From Clostridiales bacterium (lineage in GTDB: Bacteria; Bacillota; Clostridia; SK-Y3), in assembly GCA_030156665.1 (NCBI GenBank), contig JASGMB010000032.1, positions 1-49,758 on the forward strand: a stretch of DNA of 49,758 nt, in the 5' to 3' direction. The notes under the pieces are model-generated. The model did not search any database and was not told the origin of the DNA. It saw only the letters and a list, made by a program, of their open reading frames with translations. Of this stretch, positions 46,781 to 49,758 are shown in pieces (position 1 is the stretch's first letter; each line of letters starts with the position of its first letter). The position numbers and the translations under genes were made by a program.

Positions 46781-47632
46781 ATGTCAATACGAATAGAAAA
46801 TTTAAATCATATATACATGCCCGGCAGTCCTTTTGAAAAGCAGGCATTGAAGGACGTGAACCTGGAGATTAAAAGAGGAGAGTTTGTAGGACTTATAGGA
46901 CATACCGGTTCCGGAAAATCAACACTTGTACAACATTTAAATGGTCTATTAAAACCTACAAGTGGGAAAGTATATATTAATGACATAGATATTACAGATA
47001 AAAAAACAAATCTTAAAGAAGTAAGAAATAAAGTGGGTCTGGTATTTCAGTATCCGGAACATCAACTATTCGAGGAAACTGTATATAAAGATATCGCTTT
47101 TGGTCCTACTAACATGAATCTTACTGAAGAAGAAGTTGAAGAGAGAGTGTATGAAGCTTTAAAAACTGTAGGACTAAATAAGAATGTATTGGAGAAATCG
47201 CCATTTGAACTTTCGGGAGGACAGAAGCGAAGAGTTGCAATTGCAGGAGTACTGGCTATGAAACCGGATATTTTGGTTTTGGACGAGCCAACGGCAGGAT
47301 TAGATCCTATAGGAAGAGATGAAATCTTGTTCCAAATTAAAGCACTTCATACGAAGTTAGATATGACTGTAATACTGGTATCTCATAGTATGGAAGATAT
47401 AGCGCGTATGGTTGATAGAATTATTGTAATGCATAAAGGGTCTGTAGCAATGAACGACAAACCGGGAGCAGTATTTAAAAAGGATAGACAACTGGAAGAA
47501 ATGGGTCTTTCAGTTCCTCAAATTACGCACGTTGTTAATAAGTTAAGAAGCAAAGGTATTCATATTAGAGATGACATTTTTACCGTTCATCAAGCAAAGA
47601 AAGAATTGCTGAAGCTGCTAAGTAGGCAGTAA
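46781..47632 (+). CDS. ecfA2: ECF transporter ATPase A2
   Basis: 283 residues, partner of EcfA1. Walker A GHTGSGKSTLVQHLNGLL, Q-loop FQYPEHQLFEETVY (the A2-type variant), signature LSGGQKRRVAIAG, Walker B ILVLDEPTAGLDP. ATG 46781 was chosen for its distance from GGGGG; ATG 46775 is also in frame. The gap from ecfA1 is swollen to 246 bases by the repeat. Confidence 0.96.
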   Translation: MSIRIENLNHIYMPGSPFEKQALKDVNLEIKRGEFVGLIGHTGSGKSTLVQHLNGLLKPTSGKVYINDIDITDKKTNLKEVRNKVGLVFQYPEHQLFEETVYKDIAFGPTNMNLTEEEVEERVYEALKTVGLNKNVLEKSPFELSGGQKRRVAIAGVLAMKPDILVLDEPTAGLDPIGRDEILFQIKALHTKLDMTVILVSHSMEDIARMVDRIIVMHKGSVAMNDKPGAVFKKDRQLEEMGLSVPQITHVVNKLRSKGIHIRDDIFTVHQAKKELLKLLSRQ

Positions 47633-47674
47633 ATGTTGATTGGATAGTGGGAAACATAGAACGGAGGCAATAGG

Positions 47675-48478
47675 ATGATAAAAGATATAACACTGGGTCA
47701 ATATTTTCCGGGAGAATCAGTGATACACCGATTAGACCCAAGAATTAAAATTATTTTGACGTTATTATATATTACAGCTTTATTTATGATTAAAAATTTT
47801 ACCGGATATATTATTTTTGCAGCTTTTACTTTTGAAATGATATATATTTCTACTGTTCCAGTGAAATATGTGTTTAAGGGCTTAAAACCATTGGTGTTTA
47901 TTATTATATTTACAGCATTTATCAATATATTTATGACAGGAGGAAGGCCGTTATTCAGTATCGGTCCTCTACTTGCAACGTATGAAGGATTAAATATGGC
48001 AATTTTAATGACACTTAGATTACTTTTTCTAATCATAGGTACGTCTTTACTTACTTTTACAACTTCTCCTATATCACTCACTGACGGTATAGAGAAATTA
48101 TTGAATCCTTTTAGACGAATAGGAGTGCCTGCCCATGAATTGGCAATGATGATGACCATTGCACTGCGATTTATTCCGACGCTTTTAGAAGAAACTGATA
48201 AAATTATGAAAGCACAAATGGCGAGAGGTGCTGATTTTGAGAGTGGGAATTTATTAAAACGTGCAAAAGGTTTAGTACCTCTACTGGTTCCATTATTCAT
48301 CAGCGCATTCAGAAGAGCGGATGATCTGGCTATTGCAATGGAATCCCGTTGCTACAGAGGAGGGGACCAAAGAACAAGAATGAAGCAGTTGAAACTGCAC
48401 AATAGAGATTATATTGCGATAGGTTTAGTGATTGGACTGATGATCATTTTATTTTTGGTGAGAGGACTGAAATATTAA
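47675..48478 (+). CDS. ecfT: ECF transporter transmembrane protein EcfT
   Basis: 267 residues, five or six helices. The two coupling motifs are visible: QMARGADFES near residue 189 and AMESRCYRGG near 219, which sit in the grooves of EcfA1 and EcfA2. ACGGAGGC precedes ATG. Confidence 0.96.
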   Translation: MIKDITLGQYFPGESVIHRLDPRIKIILTLLYITALFMIKNFTGYIIFAAFTFEMIYISTVPVKYVFKGLKPLVFIIIFTAFINIFMTGGRPLFSIGPLLATYEGLNMAILMTLRLLFLIIGTSLLTFTTSPISLTDGIEKLLNPFRRIGVPAHELAMMMTIALRFIPTLLEETDKIMKAQMARGADFESGNLLKRAKGLVPLLVPLFISAFRRADDLAIAMESRCYRGGDQRTRMKQLKLHNRDYIAIGLVIGLMIILFLVRGLKY

Positions 48479-48571
48479 TCAACGTATTGTTCTAGTAAAA
48501 AATTTTTGGTAATAAATTTGTGAACAATGAACTGCTAACTTTGAACTTCAAAGGGTGAAAGGGATTTTTAC

Positions 48572-49348
48572 ATGCGTAATTTAATGTTAAAGCTAGAATA
48601 TGACGGTACCAATTATCACGGCTGGCAGCGACAGGACAATGCAGTAACCGTACAGGAAGTTTTAGAAAATGCACTTAAAAAGATTACAAAAGAAGATATT
48701 TCTGTTACCGGTTGTAGTCGAACAGATACCGGCGTTCATGCGTTGGGATTTGTGTGTAATTTTTATACGCAGGGAAATATTCCGGCAGACCGCTTACCTT
48801 ATGCGCTAAACAGTATATTGCCTTATGACATTGTTGCACTAGAGTGTCAGGAAGTTTTCGAAGATTTCCACGCTAGGTATTGGGCGAAAGGAAAAAAATA
48901 TCGATATAGAATTCTAAACAGAGGTTTTCCTTCGGCATTTGAACGAAACTATGTATGTCACTGGCCGTATCCTTTAGATATTGATTTGATGCAGGAAGCA
49001 GCTCGGTTTTTTATCGGTGAACATGATTTTAAAGCATTTATGTCTTCAGGGAGTGCTGTAAAAGATACGGTAAGAAACGTATATGACCTGACAGTTGATA
49101 AAAAAGTTGCTGTCTGTACGAAAGGGTATATGAATAATCAAAAACTTAATCATGAAATTATTATTGAAATCTCAGCAAATGGATTTCTTTATAACATGGT
49201 AAGAATTATAGTGGGCACACTGATATATGTAGCCAACGGAAAAATCAAATTAGAAGATATTCCTGATATTATAATGCAAGGTGACCGGCGAAAAGCAGGA
49301 ATTACTGCTCCACCTCAAGGATTATACCTTGTAGAAGTCTATTACTAA
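48572..49348 (+). CDS. truA: tRNA pseudouridine(38-40) synthase
   Basis: 258 residues; modifies positions 38-40 of the tRNA anticodon arm. [13 protein letters not shown] at the N-terminus, catalytic Asp in [12 protein letters not shown] near residue 50, [13 protein letters not shown], and [16 protein letters not shown] near the end. A short-word run TGAACAATGAACTGC lies in the gap before it. Confidence 0.97.
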   Translation: MRNLMLKLEYDGTNYHGWQRQDNAVTVQEVLENALKKITKEDISVTGCSRTDTGVHALGFVCNFYTQGNIPADRLPYALNSILPYDIVALECQEVFEDFHARYWAKGKKYRYRILNRGFPSAFERNYVCHWPYPLDIDLMQEAARFFIGEHDFKAFMSSGSAVKDTVRNVYDLTVDKKVAVCTKGYMNNQKLNHEIIIEISANGFLYNMVRIIVGTLIYVANGKIKLEDIPDIIMQGDRRKAGITAPPQGLYLVEVYY

Positions 49349-49366
49349 AGGAGGAATCATTGTATG
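49347..49366 (+). other. Orphan ribosome binding site and start after truA
   Basis: AAAGGAGGAAT followed at good distance by TTG/ATG (49364), but the frame stops after 15 codons (MVILAIVSILNVERS). In many Clostridia rplM-rpsI follow truA here. The site may be the leftover start of a lost or relocated gene; it overlaps the end of the convergent PilZ gene. Confidence 0.4.
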
Positions 49367-49731
49367 GTCATTCTTGCAATTGTGTCAATTTTAAATGTAG
49401 AGAGATCATAAAAGATAAATTCGACACCGTATTCGAATATATTTTTTTGTAATGTATTCATGCGCACAATATGACCGGGTAATTCAATTGTCTTTTGAAG
49501 AATTTGAGTTTCAAATGCCAGTACGATATTCGCATTCACAGGCAATCGCAAGTGAGATAGAAAACATAGTCCTGTTGCGCTGATATTTTTAATACATACA
49601 AGTGTATTCTTGGTACTGATTTTTGTTCCTTTAATTTGAATAAGCTGCATTTTAGAACATAATAATTTATCTAATTGTATGCGAAAATATCTGCGTTGAT
49701 TAATAAATTGTTTTGCTGTAGATTGTGCCAT
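49357..49731 (-). CDS. PilZ domain protein, probable c-di-GMP receptor
   Basis: 124 residues, a single PilZ domain. RRYFR near residue 14 supplies the RxxxR motif and NISATGLCF near residue 48 the (D/N)xSxxG motif, the two elements that bind c-di-GMP. No attached effector domain, so it would act through a partner. GGGGGG lies about ten bases before its ATG. Genes next to it on the upstream side are beyond the window. Confidence 0.8.
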   Translation of the reverse strand: MAQSTAKQFINQRRYFRIQLDKLLCSKMQLIQIKGTKISTKNTLVCIKNISATGLCFLSHLRLPVNANIVLAFETQILQKTIELPGHIVRMNTLQKNIFEYGVEFIFYDLSTFKIDTIARMTIQ

Positions 49732-49758
49732 TTTGGATGTGCCCCCCAGACAATCAAA

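Overview
The window is AT-rich chromosomal DNA from a low-GC Gram-positive anaerobe, most likely a member of class Clostridia. This is inferred from a complete S10-spc-alpha ribosomal gene cluster in Firmicute order, zinc-type S14, S4 and adenylate kinase, frequent TTG/GTG starts behind strong AGGAGG sites, a GTP-dependent PEP carboxykinase, radical-SAM lysine 2,3-aminomutase and a c-di-AMP riboswitch. I cannot name the species from sequence alone. No tRNA, rRNA or CRISPR array was seen.

Layout. 1-1125: 3' part of pckG. 1581-6790: catabolic block with a DctPQM-type TRAP transporter, a sugar-phosphate isomerase/epimerase-like protein, a short-chain dehydrogenase and a small 4-OT-like tautomerase, closed by a strong terminator. 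7011-9104: promoter, c-di-AMP (ydaO/yuaA) riboswitch and terminator ahead of ktrB, followed by a KtrA that consists only of the C-terminal RCK_C half. 9387-10724: phosphomannomutase/phosphoglucomutase. 10969-13432: promoter with a perfect 12-bp dyad, then ablB and ablA for N-epsilon-acetyl-beta-lysine, a compatible solute; with the Ktr genes this looks like a salt-stress neighbourhood. 13711-16503: RraA-like protein, D-2-hydroxyacid dehydrogenase and Ldh2-type dehydrogenase. 16748-18104: gene graveyard with a LarA fragment, a 34-codon ORF and a broken transposase. 18111-19355 (-): glgC. 19926-20750: rhomboid-like membrane protein without a visible catalytic serine. 20941-24671: TetR regulator, lipoprotein membrane-fusion protein, ABC ATPase and ABC-2 permease, an efflux operon. 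24779-25732 (-): RluA-type pseudouridine synthase.

25986-43106 is the ribosomal superoperon: promoter, about 390-nt structured leader, rpsJ-rplC-rplD-rplW-rplB-rpsS-rplV-rpsC-rplP-rpmC-rpsQ-rplN-rplX-rplE-rpsZ-rpsH-rplF-rplR-rpsE-rpmD-rplO-secY-adk-map-KOW protein-infA-rpmJ-rpsM-rpsK-rpsD-rpoA-rplQ. Then come a SAM methyltransferase, a second RluA paralogue (-), ecfA1-ecfA2-ecfT for ECF vitamin uptake, truA, and a convergent PilZ gene (-).

The most unusual property is the intergenic DNA. At least three kinds of short repeat are scattered through the window and even into the ribosomal operon: a family built on inverted ATCGATAAC/GTTATCGAT motifs (five loci), an 86-bp multi-hairpin element (two copies in opposite orientation), and degenerate runs of CAGTGAAC/ACAGTT-type short words. 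One copy of the first family ends at the 5' end of rplB and has apparently replaced its start codon and ribosome binding site, so this essential gene has no in-frame ATG before its conserved N-terminus.
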